A stretch of DNA of 64,000 nucleotides from Cherax quadricarinatus (lineage: Eukaryota > Arthropoda > Malacostraca > Decapoda > Parastacidae): positions 44,866,228-44,930,227 of the forward strand of contig NC_091292.1 in the NCBI RefSeq assembly GCF_038502225.1, given 5' to 3'. Below, piece by piece: positions 33,901-46,868 of this stretch. A program made the translations under genes and the position numbers. Each line of letters opens with the position of its first letter. The first letter of the stretch is position 1. The notes under the pieces were generated by a model that worked only from the letters and a program-made list of their open reading frames with translations, was not told where the DNA came from and made no database searches.

Positions 33901-35062
33901 CAAGTCCTCCCTCTCAGCCCCACACACAATGCAGCTCCCAGGTCCTCCCTCTCAGCCAAACACACAAACACTGCAGCTCCCAGGCCCTCCCTCTCAGCCC
34001 CACAAACAATGCAGCTCCCAGGTCCTCCCTCTCAGCCCAACACACAATGCAGCTCCCAGGTCCTCCCTCTCAGCCCCACACACAATGCAGCTCCCAGGTC
34101 CTCCCTCTCAGCCCCACACACAATGCAGCTCCCAGGTCCTCCCTCTCAGCCCCACACACAAACACTGCAGCTCCCAGGTCCTCCCTCTCAGCCCCACACA
34201 CAATGCAGCTCCCAGGTCCTCCCTCTCAGCCCCACACACAAACACTGCAGCTCCCAGGTCCTCCCTCTCAGCCCCACACACAATGCAGCTCCCAGGTCCT
34301 CCCTCTCAGCCCAACACACAATGCAGCTCCCAGGTCCTCCCTCTCAGCCCCACACACAATGCAGCTCCCAGGTCCTCCCTCTCAGCCCCACACACAATGC
34401 AGCTCCCAGGTCCTCCCTCTCAGCCCAACACACAATGCAGCTCCCAGGTCCTCCCTCTCAGCCCCACACACAAACAATGCAGCTCCCAGGTCCTCCCTCT
34501 CAGCCCCACACACAAACACTGCAGCTCCCAGGTCCTCCCTCTCAGCCCCACACACCAACACTGCAGCTCCCAGGTCCTCCCTCTCAGCCCCACACACAAA
34601 CACTGCAGCTCCCAGGTCCTCCCTCTCAGCCCCACACACCAACACTGCAGCTCCCAGGTCCTCCCTCTCAGCCCCACACACAAACACTGCAGCTCCCAGG
34701 TCCTCCCTCTCAGCCCCACACACAAACACTGCAGCTCCCAGGTCCTCCCTCTCAGCCCCACACACAAACACTGCAGCTCCCAGGTCCTCCCTCTCAGCCC
34801 CACACACCAACACTGCAGCTCCCAGGTCCTCCCTCTCAGCCCCACACACCAACACTGCAGCTCCCAGGTCCTCCCTCTCAGCCCCACACACCAACACTGC
34901 AGCTCCCAGGTCCTCCCTCTCAGCCCCACACACCAACACTGCAGCTCCCAGGTCCTCCCTCTCAGCCCCACACACCAACACTGCAGCTCCCAGGTCCTCC
35001 CTCTCAGCCCCACACACCAACACTGCAGCTCCCAGGTCCTCCCTCTCAGCCCCACACACCAA
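27950..35062. repeat. 7.1-kb array of 38-bp and 42-bp monomers with higher-order structure
   Basis: The shared core is AGGTCCTCCCTCTCAGCCCC. The 42-bp form has CACACACAAACACTGCAG or the CCAACACTG variant. The 38-bp forms lack one ACAC, either CACACACAATGCAG or CCCCACAAACACTGCAG. The left part (27950-29160) is mostly 42-bp with TTCCTC and AAAAAACACTG variants. About 29160-31180 is mixed 38/42. About 31180-33010 is almost pure 42-bp. About 33010-34480 is mixed again, and 34480-35062 is pure 42-bp. The marker CAGCCCAACACACAATG recurs at exact 274-bp steps. Long Pro/Ser/Gln and Gly/Glu/Cys frames on both strands are artefacts. Confidence 0.96.
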
Positions 35063-35145
35063 TAACTAGATCCGACTATAATACTTCAATTGTCTGCAAG
35101 AAGATAAACAAATTCTCCTCCACAAGACTCAGAGGAGACACGCGA
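35063..35145. other. Short unique junction between two arrays
   Basis: About 83 bp of non-repeated sequence separates the 38/42-bp array from the next one. It holds a small inverse match (CTCCTC..GAGGAG around 35117-35133) and nothing else I can identify. Confidence 0.6.
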
Positions 35146-38100
35146 TAACAGCAACACTGGTGATAACGACACACAACAGCAGTAACACTGGTGATGACAC
35201 ACAACAGCAGTAACACTGGTGATCAAGACACACACACAACACCATCAACACTGGTGATCAAGACACACACAGCAGCAACACTGGTGATCAAACACACACA
35301 ACAGCAGTAACACTGGTGATAACGACACACACACAACAGCAGCAAACACTGGTGATAACGACACACACACAACAGCAGTAACACTGGTGATAACGACACA
35401 CACACAACAGCAGTAACAATGATGATAACGACACACACACAACAGCAGCAACACTGGTGATAACGACACACACACAACAGCAGTAACACTGGTGATAACG
35501 ACACACACACAACAGCAGCAACACTGGTGATAACGTCACACACACAACAGCAGCAACACTGGTGATAACGACACACACACAACAGCAGCAACACTGGTGA
35601 TAACGACATACAACAGCAGTAACACTGGTGATAACATACAGACAACAGCAGCAACACTGGTGATAACGACACACACACAACAGCAGTAACACTGGTAATA
35701 ACGACACACACAACATCAGCAACACTGGTGATAACGACACACGCACAACAGCAGCAACACTGGTGATAACGACACACACACAACAGCAGTAACACTGGTG
35801 ATAACGACACACACAACAGCAGTAACACTGGTGATAACGACACACAACAGCAGCAACACTTGTGATAACGACACACACACAACAGCAGAAACACTGGTGA
35901 TAACGACACACAACAGCAGCAACACTGGTGATAACGACACACACACAACAGGAGCAACACTGGTGATAACGACACACACACAGCAGCATCAACGCTGGTG
36001 ATAACGACACACACACAACAGCAGAAACACTGGTGATAACGACACACAACAGCAGCAACACTGGTGATAACGACACACACACAACAGGAGCAACACTGGT
36101 GATAACGACACACACACAGCAGCATCAACACTGGTGATAACGTCACACACACAACATCAGCAACACTCGTGATAACACACACACAACAACAGCAACACTG
36201 ATGATAACGACACACACACACAAAAGCAGCAACACTGGTGATAACGCCACACACACAACAGCAGTAACACTGGTGATAGCGACATACACACAAAAGCAGC
36301 AACACTGGTGATAACGACACACACACAACAGCAGCAACACTGGTGATAACGACACACACAGAACAGCAGCAACACTGGTGATAACGACACACACACACAC
36401 AACACCATCAACATTGGTGATAACGACACACACACACACAACAGCAGCAACACTGGTGATAAGGACACACACACGAAAGCAGCAACACTGGTGATAACGC
36501 CACACACACAACAGCAGTAACACTGGTGATAGCGACATACACACAAAAGCAGCAACACTGGTGATAACGACACACACACAACAGCAGCAACACTGGTGAT
36601 AACGACACACACACAACAGCAGCAACACTGGTGATAACGACACACACACACAACAGCAGCAACACTGGTGATAACGACACACACACACACAACACCATCA
36701 ACATTGGTGATAACGACACACACACACACAACAGCAGCAACACTGGTGATAACGGCACACACTCAACAGGAGCAACACTGGTGATAACGACACATACACA
36801 GCAGCATCAACGCTGGTGATAACGACACACACAACAGCAGCAACACTGGTGATAACGTCACACACACAACATCAGCAACACTGGTGATAACACACACACA
36901 ACAGCAGCACCACTGATGATAACGACACACACACACAAAAGCAGCAACACTGGTGATAACGACACACACACAACAGCAGTAACACTGGTGATAGCGACAT
37001 ACACACAAAAGCAGCAACACTGGTGATAACGACACACACAACAGCAGCAACACTGGTGATAACGTCACACACACAACATCAGCAACACTGGTGATAACGA
37101 CACACACACAACAGCAGTAACACTAATGATCAAACACACGCAACAGCAGCGACACTGTTGAGAACGACACACACACAACATCAACACTGGTGATAACGAC
37201 ACACACACACACAACAGCAGCAACACTGGTGATAAGGACACACACACAACAGGAGCAACACTGGTGATAACGACACACACACAGCAGCATCAACGCTGGT
37301 GATAACGACACACACACAACAGCAGCAACACTGGTGATAACGTCACACACACAACATCAGCAACACTCGTGATAACACACACACAACAGCAGCAACACTG
37401 ATGATAACGACACACACACACACAAAAGCAACAACACTGGTGATAACGACACACACACAACAGCAGTAACACTGGTGATAGCGACATACACACAAAAGCA
37501 GCAACACTGGTGATAACGACACACACAACAGCAGCAACACTAGTGATCAAGAGACACACACAACAGCATCAACGTTGGTGATAACGACACACACACAACA
37601 GCAGCAACACTGGTGATAACGACACACACACAACAGCAGCAACACTGGTGATAACGTCACACACACAACATCAGCAACACTGGTGATAACGTCACACACA
37701 CAACAGCAGCAACACTGGTGATAACGACACACACACAACAGCAGCAACACTGGTGATAACGTCACACACACAACATCAGCAACACTGGTGATAACGACAC
37801 ACACACAACAGCAGCAACACTGGTGATAAGGACACACACACAACAGCAGTAACACTAATGATCAAACACACGCAACAGCAGCGACACTGTTGAGAACGAC
37901 ACACACACAACATCAACACTGGTGATAACGACACACACACACACAACAGCAGCAACACTGGTGATAAGGACACACACACAACAGCAGTAACACTAATGAT
38001 CAAACACACGCAACAGCAGCGACACTGTTGAGAACGACACACACACAACATCAACACTGGTGATAACGACACACACACACACAACAGCAGCAACACTGGT

Positions 38101-39945
38101 GATAAGGACACACACACAACAGCAGTAACACTAATGATCAAACACACGCAACAGCAGCGACACTGTTGAGAACGACACACACACAACATCAACACTGGTG
38201 ATAACGACACACACACACACACAACAGCATCAACATTGGTGATAACGACACACACACACATAACAGCAGCAACACTGGTGATAAGGACACACACAACAGC
38301 AGTAACACTGATGATCAAACACACGCAACAGCAGCGACACTGTTGAGAACGACACACACACAACATCAACACTGGTGATAACGACACACACACAACAGCA
38401 GCAACACTGGTGATAAGGACACACACACAACAGCAGTAACACTAATGATCAAACACACGCAACAGCAGCGACACTGTTGAGAACGACACACACACAACAT
38501 CAACACTGGTGATAACGACACACACACACACAACAGCAGCAACACTGGTGATAACGACACACACAACAGCAGCAGCACTGGTGATAACGACACACACAAC
38601 ATCAACACTGGTGATAACAACACACACACAACAGCAACACTGGCGATGAAACACACACAACAGCAACAACACTGTTGGTAACGACTCACACAACAGCAGC
38701 AACACTGGTGATAACGTCACACACACAACAGCAGCAACACTGGTGATAACGACACACACAACAGCAGCAACACTGGTGATAACGTCACACACACAACAGC
38801 AGCAACACTGGTGATAACGACACACACAACAGCAGCAACACTGGTGATAACGACACACACAACAGCAGCAACACTGGTGATAACGACACACACAACAGCA
38901 GCAACACTGGTGATAACGACACACACAACAGCAGCAACACTGGTGATAACGACACACACAACAGCAGCAACACTGGTGATAACGACACACACAACAGCAG
39001 CAACACTGGTGATAACGTCACACACACAACAGCAGCAACACTGGTGATAACGACACACACAACAGCAGCAACACTGGTGATAACGTCACACACACAACAG
39101 CAGCAACACTGGTGATAACGACACACACAACAGCAGCAACACTGGTGATAACGTCACACACACAACAGCAGCAACACTGGTGATAACGACACACACAACA
39201 GCAGCAACACTGGTGATAACGTCACACACACAACAGCAGCAACACTGGTGATAACGACACACACACAACAGCAGCAACACTGGTGATAACGACACACACA
39301 ACATCAACACTGGTGATAACGACACGCACAACAGCAGCAACACTGGTGATAACGACACACACACAACAGCAGCAACACTGGTGATAACGACACACACACA
39401 ACAGCAGCAACACTGGTGATAACGACACACACAACATCAACACTGGTGATAACGACACGCACAACAGCAGCAACACTGGTGATAACGACACACACACAAC
39501 AGCAGCAACACTGGTGATAACGTCACACACACAACAGCAGCAACACTGGTGATAACGACACACACACAACAGCAGCAACACTGGTGATAACGACACACAC
39601 AACATCAACACTGGTGATAACGACACACACAACAGCAGCAACACTGGTGATAACGACACACACACAACAGCAGCAACACTGGTGATAACGACACACACAA
39701 CATCAACACTGGTGATAACGACACGCACACAACTGCATCATCACTGGTGATAAAGACACACACACAACAGCAACACTGGCGATGAAACACACACAACAGC
39801 AACATCACTGGTGGTAACGACACACAACAGCAGCAACACTGGTGATAACGTCACACACACAACAGCAGCAGCACTGGTGGTCAAACACACACAGCAGCAG
39901 CAACACTGGTGATCTAACATACACAACAGCAGCAACACTGGTAGA
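35146..39945. repeat. 33-36-bp minisatellite array (AACACTGGTGATAACGACAC)
   Basis: Units share AACAGCAGCAACACTGGTGA and a (CA)n-like part of variable length, which makes the period 33 to 37 bp. Between 38800 and 39050 the period is exactly 33 bp. Variants include ATCAACGCTGG, GATCAAACACACG and GAGAACGACACAC. A block with GATCAAACACACGCAACAGC followed by GACACTGTTGAGAACG recurs at about 37130, 37860, 38000, 38130, 38315 and 38450, so it is a higher-order unit. The array is closely related to the 35-bp array at 55146-64000. Confidence 0.95.
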
Positions 39946-40375
39946 GTGACTCACAGAGAGTTGTTCCTGAGGGGCTGACTATTTCGTCCCTACTCTATTT
40001 CCTCGGATCAAGCCTATTCACTATATTCTCGCCTCTTACCCATAAGACCATGCTCCATCTCCTCGGATCAAGATTGCCCCTCTACCGATACCCCACACTA
40101 CCCATATACCCTCTCTATCACAGCTCCAATTCCTTTGATCAAGAGCACTGTCTTCTCACCCATGCTCCATCTTTTTCTGCTTCATGCCCCTCCCTCTCCT
40201 GATATCCTCCTGCTCCATGTCCTCAGATCAAGATTTCTAAACACCCCTCCTTCGCCCACCATTACCTTTGCTCCATCTCCTTGGATCAAGACAACTCTCC
40301 CCACTCCAGGCTCCCTTCTTTTATGCATTGAAATAATTCTTAAAGTGTATTTGGTCTTTAAACACCACTCAGGTG
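39946..40375. repeat. Degenerate repeat with CTCCATCTCCTCGGATCAAG motif
   Basis: A C+T-rich stretch in which CTCCATCTCCTYGGATCAAG or its relatives appears about six times at irregular spacing (near 40004, 40052, 40122, 40217, 40272). It is an eroded repeat of roughly 50-70 bp. I recognise similar CCTCGGATCAAG blocks from crayfish repeats. Confidence 0.55.
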
Positions 40376-42515
40376 GTAAGTTATGACCTTTGCTTACTTA
40401 ATGGTGACCTTTGCTTACTTAGCAGTGACCTTTGCTTACTTAATGGTGACCTTTGCTTACTTAGCAGTGACCTTTGCTTACTTAATGGTGACCTTTGCTT
40501 ACTTAGCAGTGACCTTTGCTTACTTAGCGGTGACCTTTGCTTACTTAGCGGTGACCTTTGCTTACTTAGCGGTGACCTTTGCTTAATCAGTGGTGACCTT
40601 TGCTTACTCAGTGGTGACCTTTGCTTAATTAGTGGTGGCCTTTGCTTACTTAGTAATGACCTTTGCCTACTCAGTGACCTTTTTCTATTCAGTGGTAACC
40701 TTTGCTTACTCAGTGGTTTCCTTTACTTACTAAGCGGTAACTTTTGCTTACACAGTAGTGACGTTTGCCTACTCAGTGACCTTTTCCTATTCAGTGGTGA
40801 CCTTTGCCTACTCAGTGGTGACCTTTGCATACTCAGTGGTGACTTTTGCCTACTCAATAGTGACCTTTGCCTACTCAGTGGTGACCTTTGCTTAATCAGT
40901 GGTGACCTTTGCTTACTCAGTGGTGACCTTTGGCTACTCAGTGGTGACCTTTGCTTACTCAGTGGTGACCTTTGCTTAATCGGTGGTGACCTTTGCTTAC
41001 TCAGTGGTGACCTTTGCTTAATCAGTGATGACCTTTGCTTACTCAGTGGTGACCTTTGTTTAATCAGTGGTGACCTTTGCTTACTCAATGGTGACCTTTG
41101 CTTAATCAGTGGTGACCTTTGCTTACTCAGTGGTGACCTTTGCTTAATCAGTGGTGACATTTGCTTACTCAGTTGAAACCTTTGCTTACTCAGTGGTGAC
41201 CTTTGCTTAATCGGTGGTGACCTTTGTTTAATCAGTGGTGACCTTTGCTTACTCAGTGGTGATCTTTCCTTAATCAGTGGTGACCTTTGCTTACTCAGTT
41301 GTAACCTTTGCTTACTCAGTGGTGACCTTTGCTTACTCAGTTGTGACCTTTGCTTACTCAGTGGTGACCTTTGCTTACTCAGCGGTGACCTTTGCTTACT
41401 CAGTGGTGACCTTTGCTTATTCAGTGGTGACCTTTGCTTATTCAGTGGTGACCTTTGCTTAGTGGTGACCTTTACTTACTAAGCGGTAACTTTTGCTTAC
41501 ACAGTAGTGACCTTTGCCTACTCAGTGACCTTTTCCTATTCAGTGGTGACCTTTGCCTACTTAGTGGTGACCTTTGCCTACTCATTGGTGACCTTTGTCT
41601 ACTCAGTGGTGACCTTTGGCTACTCAGTGATGACCTTTGGGTACTCAGTGGTGACCTTTGCTTACTTAGTGGTGACCTTAGACTACTTAGTGGTGACCTT
41701 TGCCGACTCATTGGTAACTTTTGTCTACTCAGTGATGACCTCTGACTACTCAGTGGTGATCTTTGCCTACTCAGTGGTGACCTTCACCTACTCAGTGGTG
41801 ACATTTACCTACTCAGTGGTGACCTTTGCTTACTTAGTGGTGACCTTCGACTACTTAGTGGTGACCTTTGCCGACTCATTGGTAACCTTTGTCTACTCAG
41901 TGATGACCTTTGACTACTCAGTGGTGATCTTTGCCTACTCAGTGGTGACCTTCACCTACTCAGTGGTGACCTTTGGCTACTCAGTGATGACCTTTGGGTA
42001 CTCAGTGGTGACCTTTGCTTACTTAGTGGTGACTTTAGACTACTTAGTGGTGACCTTTGCCGACTCATTGGTAACCTTTGTCTACTCAGTGATGACCTTT
42101 GACTACTCAGTGGTGATCTTTGCCTACTCAGTGGTGACCTTCACCTACTCAGTGGTGACATTTACCTACTCAGTGGTGACCTTTGCTTACTTAGTGGTGA
42201 CCTTCGACTACTTAGTGGTGACCTTTGCCGACTCATTGGTAACCTTTGTCTACTCAGTGATGACCTTTGACTACTCAGTGGTGATCTTTGCCTACTCAGT
42301 GGTGACCTTCACCTACTCAGTGGTGACCTTTGGCTACTCAGTGATGACCTTTGGGTACTCAGTGGTGACCTTTGCTTACTTAGTGGTGACTTTAGACTAC
42401 TTAGTGGTGACCTTTGCCGACTCATTGGTAACCTTTGTCTACTCAGTGATGACCTTTGACTACTCAGTGGTGACCTTCACCTACTCAGTGGTGACATTTA
42501 CCTACTCAGTGGTGA
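40376..42515. repeat. 21-bp minisatellite array with 357-bp higher-order repeat
   Basis: The 21-bp unit is GTGGTGACCTTTGCTTACTC plus A. It reads as a 7-residue repeat (VVTFAYS) on the plus strand. The left part (40376-41460) mixes TTACTTAGCA, TTAATCAGTG and TTACTCAGTG types. A block with TAAGCGGTAAC and a truncated unit recurs 749 bp apart (40731 and 41480). From about 41600 a complex block repeats with markers CGACTCATTGGTAA at 41704, 41872, 42061, 42229 and 42418, spacings 168, 189, 168 and 189. Confidence 0.95.
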
Positions 42516-42529
42516 CCGCATATGTGGTA

Positions 42530-42955
42530 TTTTATCTATCAGAAATAACACGGGTAATTAAACAAATGAGGGAACACATAGCGACATAAGCAAGTTTGCC
42601 GTTGACACAAAAATATGTCTCCTAATTCATTCTAATGATGACATTATTGCACTCCATATAGACTGATGCAGTGGTCGGAAAAGTGGCAGATGCAGTTTAA
42701 TAGAGACAAATGCAAAGTTCTGAACATTGGACAAGAAAATAATCATGCCATATATAAACTAAATAATGTATTTCATAATATTACTGATTTCGAAAAGGAT
42801 TTGGAAATTCTGGTTAGTAGTAATCTAAAACAAAGACAAGAGCGCATGAGTGTTCGGAATAAAGCGAACAGAATCCTTGTCTTCATATCAAGGAGCGTAA
42901 ATAATAGGAGCCCTCAGATTGTTCTTCAGCTCCATATAACACTGGTCAGCATTTG
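42530..42955 (+). mobile_element. CR1-like LINE fragment C (RT thumb / C-terminal part)
   Basis: This is the same family as fragments A and B. The plus strand gives an altered FADDTK-like site near 42593 (here FAVDTK, a change at the catalytic pair), then MQWSEKWQMQFNRDKCKVLN, and LEILVSSNLKQR, FISRSVNNRSPQIVL. It aligns with 12470-12790 of fragment B, starts directly at the edge of the 21-bp array and stops about 42950. Both ends are truncated. Confidence 0.85.
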
Positions 42956-42984
42956 GAACGTTTTTAATTTTTATTTTTTTTCAT

Positions 42985-44431
42985 TGTTGCGATCTTACAT
43001 ATTCTTGGGCTGCTGATTGTAAATATCTAAACCATTTTACTCTATCACGTAAGGATAGAGTAAAACGTGAAATCAGGTCTTGGATCATTTTTTCATATTC
43101 TGGGGAGCGCTTGTTTTCCAGGAAGTTGTGGACAATCTGCTTGAATGAAAACCAGACATTCACCTCGGCACCTGCTAACGCTTCATCAAAATGTTTGTCT
43201 TTCATCAATTCCCGAATCTGAGGGCCAACAAAGATTCCTGCCTTTACCTTGCCTTTACTTATACGAGGAAACTTTGACTTCAGGTACTTGCAAGCAGTTC
43301 CATTCTTGTTCAAGACCTTCACAAAAGTTTTCATAAGTCCTAATTTGATGTAGAGTGGTGGCAGCAGAATTTTCTTGGCGTCAATTAGTGGCACAGTTTT
43401 CACGTTGTGATTTCCGGATAAGAAGCTGGTTCTTGGTGGCCAGTCTTTTTGTTCATAGTGCTGACTGTCTGCCTTATTATCCCAAAGACACAGAAAACAA
43501 AGGTACTTGGTGTATCTGCCTTGTAGACCTAGTAGGAGAGCAATAACTTTTAATCACCACAAATGAGAAAATTGTGATTCTAGTATTTGATTGCAGATAT
43601 TAGTGTCTTCATATTTGCGTAAGTTTCTGACATTTGGACACTATGACCAATTGGCACAGATGTTGCTGTGTTGCCATTGTAGAGAAGTACGTACAGCCTT
43701 TAAACTTTTCTTTTAGAAGAATCAATGAAGAGTCTCCATTCATCTGCTTTGCATGACATCCCCATGTGCTCAATAAGGCCAGAAATATTTGAGCAGAATC
43801 TTAAGATTCCTCTTTGTCAAAGAGTGAGTGAATCCCGCTTCACGATGACGGTACCAAGCGAATGTTGTTCCAGGAGCTAGAAGCCTGTGTTCCTTCAGTC
43901 TAGAGCCGAGTCACTGAGCTTAACTTGGTTGAAGGGTTTAGGATCGCCATTTGTTGGTGGTTCATAGTCTACTTCCATCTCCTGAGAATCACTGGTATCA
44001 GACTCTGATGAAATTTGCCATGTCTCAGGTGGCACAGGTACAGGAATATCTTCAGAGTGTGGAACATGCCTTGTTGCTGAAGGAATATTTGGGTATATTA
44101 TGCGATCTTTAGTCTTCTTGTTGACTCTAGTTACTTTAGTCATACTAAAGTAACAGTCATCATGGTAGTTCATCTGCTCCCTCCATACCATTGGTACTCC
44201 AAAGGGCAAACATTTAAGTTTTCCAACTAACCACATTTTGAGATTACTGATGCAACTCTTGCAAGCTTTGTGTGGTGCAAATGGTTTGTTCTGGTCTCCA
44301 AGTTTGCAGCCAAAATAAGTAAAGTAGCAGCGCTGCAATACAAGAGTAATGTTGCTTTGGGAATCTGAAGAGGTGAATTTCCCGCAGACATAGCAAAATA
44401 TGTCTGGTAAATTTATGTAGCCTCTAGACAT
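42985..44431 (-). pseudogene. Pseudogene of a multicopy arthropod family (unknown function)
   Basis: On the minus strand an ATG at 44431 opens a 178-codon frame (to 43895) with C13-x2-C16 and C57-x2-C60, a probable zinc-binding pair, plus FGCKLGDQNKPFAPH and WREQMNYHDDCYF. Across stops and frameshifts (43890-43410) the protein continues with DEWRLFIDSSKRK and YTKYLCFLCLWDNK. It then enters an open frame (43403 to about 43060) with ILLPPLYIKLGLMKTFVK and GIFVGPQIRELMKDKHFDEA. I recognise this order from a large family of uncharacterised arthropod proteins, present in many copies in ant, hemipteran and crustacean genomes and probably transposon-borne. The normal C-terminus is missing near 43050. 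At least five breaks make it a pseudogene. Confidence 0.75.
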
Positions 44432-44449
44432 ATTAATAATAGGAAAATA

Positions 44450-44774
44450 AAGAAATATCTTGGATTTAACATTTAAGTCAATATAAGATAAACATTTTAA
44501 TTAGTAATAAAGCACTTTCTCATTTACTTATGTTATACGAAAAGAGGAAAGTAACGTTTCCGTATAACTTGACAACCTGATGTTATAGAGATGAATAAAA
44601 AACAGTGAATCAGTATTTTCCATATATATACCGAAAAATATATCAGAGTCAATAAAAAAAATCATGCAGACGAGTGTAATCCTTCTGCTTGAAAACTGGG
44701 GTTTACTAGTCGGCTTTCTGCCTCGGTAAACTGCCTCGCTGCACTCGTCAGCTCAATTCTAAGATTCCATGTGA
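44450..44774. other. A+T-rich spacer
   Basis: No gene seen. Around 44669-44758 there is a loose inverse pair (GCAGACGAGTG and CACTCGTCAGC) that could be the ends of a small foldback element. Confidence 0.4.
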
Positions 44775-44832
44775 TCATGTCTACCTGGAGGGTGTTCCAG
44801 GGGTCAACGCCCCCATTGCCAAGTCCCTCTGA
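44775..44832 (-). mobile_element. Short fragment of an abundant decapod repeat
   Basis: CTACCTGGAGGGTGTTCCAG followed by GGGTCAACGCCCCC matches a motif I recognise as common in decapod dispersed repeats. Only about 50 bp remain. It cuts into the polymerase fragment that follows. Orientation and family are uncertain. Confidence 0.5.
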
Positions 44833-45020
44833 ATGAATCGTATGTAGTTTGGATTTAAACTTAATAAGAAGGCATGCCGACTAAAGGATGAATGATTCAT
44901 ATAATTAGTCACATCTAATTTATAAATATATTTAAGTGTTTTCTGCCACACCATAAACACATTGGCTAATAGTCCTAAGTCTGTTTTCAAATACAATATT
45001 AAGTAATTACCTAAAGTCAT
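44833..45020 (-). pseudogene. Polinton/Maverick DNA polymerase B fragment
   Basis: On the minus strand a frame from 45020 carries YLILYLKTDLGLLANVF, then YKLDVTNY and a SSFSRHAFLL segment. This follows the protein-primed family-B polymerases of Polintons and related adinto-like viruses, where '.YLKTDV.LLADVF' precedes 'YKLDP..Y....G.SW.A.L'. The expected Trp of the SW motif is Arg here. The frame is cut at about 44832 by the repeat fragment, so the catalytic palm motifs are absent. Upstream (45021 to about 46440) short frames may be more of the same gene, but I could not establish that. The copy is dead. Confidence 0.7.
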
Positions 45021-46440
45021 ACATGCAATAGACTCAATGACTCCTGAAATTTAGTCTTGCTTCTATCCACTCTCAAGATTTTGAGAACTTGGTTTGATGA
45101 ATGTTAATTTATATTTGTTGCAGGTAACTCTGTCAAAAAAAAACTCCTGGATCATACGATATGTTGTGGAAAACATTAGTTTATCCCTTTTATCTTTACA
45201 ATGTAGCTTGCAGTGAGTACAGTGAGCACAGTAAGAACAATGAGCACAGTGAGCACAATCAGCACCGTCATAATTGTTGAATGGCAAAGTGTGATTATGG
45301 CTTCTGTGTTTAGTCTATGAATCTTGAAATCCGCTCCGGACAGTTCGCACTACAAGACCTTGACTATCGAAGCTGAGGTAACAATGTTGATATGCTTCAC
45401 TTTTACATTCAGTCACACTACCCTCAAGATCATCTTCGAAGTCGAATACACTGATGTATTTCCTCGAATGACTATGTGAATATTTTTTTGAATTTAATAT
45501 TCTCTGCTACGTCAGGAGAAAACTAATACTTGGTTAATTCGACTACTTTCCTTCTGAGTAAATACTTTCAACAAGTATGAAAATATGTCTTGATCTCCCC
45601 TACTTCATTCATTATATTTCTAATGAACTCGTCAAAATCTTAAATGAAAGCTAGGTGACTCTCATTCAACAGTAATATACACAAGGTATTGTCCCAGTAG
45701 TCTTTATTACCTTTCCTGCCTGAGTTGATAAACAAATAAAGAGACAGTCTTTTTCTAATGTTTACATTTTCTCTCGTGGAGCTGGAAAATCTTTTATAGA
45801 TTATTTTCCACAGTTGACACATCCATTCACACTCTTAACTAGTTTACGTACACTGCACCACATTTCTCACTTCTTGAAATAGTTATATGTTGCTCAAACT
45901 CTTGATGCACATAAGCCGGCATTAATCTCCGTCTTGGATGTATATTGTCTTCCTTAATGATATTTTAGATAATCACTGTATGACCCAAAATAGTTTTAGA
46001 TTCTACTCTTAAAAATTCTAAATTCTAAACCATCAGACCGTCCACCTCTAACCTATTTAAAATGTAATTCACCATTTAAAAAGTATTTCAAATTTAATTC
46101 ACAAGTAAATCTGAGAAATATACAGTGTCAAATGGCATACTAATTGCAAATTGTCTATTTTCCACCTCAACTGAAATATTATATCCAACAGTTTTGATCA
46201 GGATAGTTGGATTAATCCTCAAGTTTAACCTGGATTATGTAAGTTAGTTGTCTGATCTAGGAAATAATGCAATTAATTATGTAGATATGAGGGTAAATTT
46301 TACTGGTACTGTGGCACATTATATTTAGCAATAATGTGCTTCCCGATATATTCTTCAGTGTAGTCTAATTCAGACGGAAACTCTTGAAATAAACTACTCA
46401 CTGTATCAGGTCTGTGTGAGCGACCAGGATGGGGTGAAAT
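45021..46440. other. A+T-rich, probably eroded Polinton interior
   Basis: No intact gene. The minus strand has scattered short open pieces (for instance 45287-45063, and about 46210-46095) that could be worn polymerase or neighbouring Polinton genes. Matches are too weak to name. At 45205-45265 a 9-bp motif (CAGTGAGCA) repeats about six times with changes and gives a Cys/His-rich frame that is only repeat-driven. Confidence 0.45.
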
Positions 46441-46444
46441 AGAA

Positions 46445-46868
46445 AGTATACCACACTGGGATACCACACTGGGATACCACACTGGGATACCAGACTGGAA
46501 TACCACACTGGAATACCACACTAGGATACCACACTGGGATACCACACTGGGATACCACACTGGGATACCACACTGGGATACCACACTAGGATACCACACT
46601 GGGATACCACACTGGGATACCACACTAGGATACCACACTGGGATACCTGACTGGAATACCACACTGGAATAATACACTAGGATACCACACTGGGATACCA
46701 CACTGGGATAGCAGACTGGGATACCGCACTGGGATACCGCACTGGGATACCACACTGGGATACCACACTGGGATACCACACTGGGATACCACACTGGGAT
46801 ACCACACTGGGATACCACACTCGGATACCACACTCGGATACCACACTCCGATACCACACTCAGACACT
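46445..46868. repeat. 13-bp minisatellite array (about 32 copies)
   Basis: The unit is GGGATACCACACT with variants AGGATACC, GGAATACC and CGGATACC. At the right end four copies carry CACTCGG or CACTCCG. All minus-strand frames stay open with a 13-residue period, which is a by-product. A block with GACTGGAATACCACACTGGA occurs twice (about 46492 and 46650), about 158 bp apart. Confidence 0.95.

Noticed and set aside
27702..35148. Open frames up to 2456 codons, Pro/Ser/Gln-rich on plus and Gly/Glu/Cys-rich on minus
   Set aside because: They follow from stop-free 38- and 42-bp monomers. Several frames on both strands are open at once, and mixing 38 and 42 bp shifts the frame repeatedly. No start context, domain or exon boundary.
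35223..39938. Many Cys/Val-rich minus-strand frames
   Set aside because: Produced by the 33-36-bp array. Frames start and stop with unit-length changes and overlap one another.
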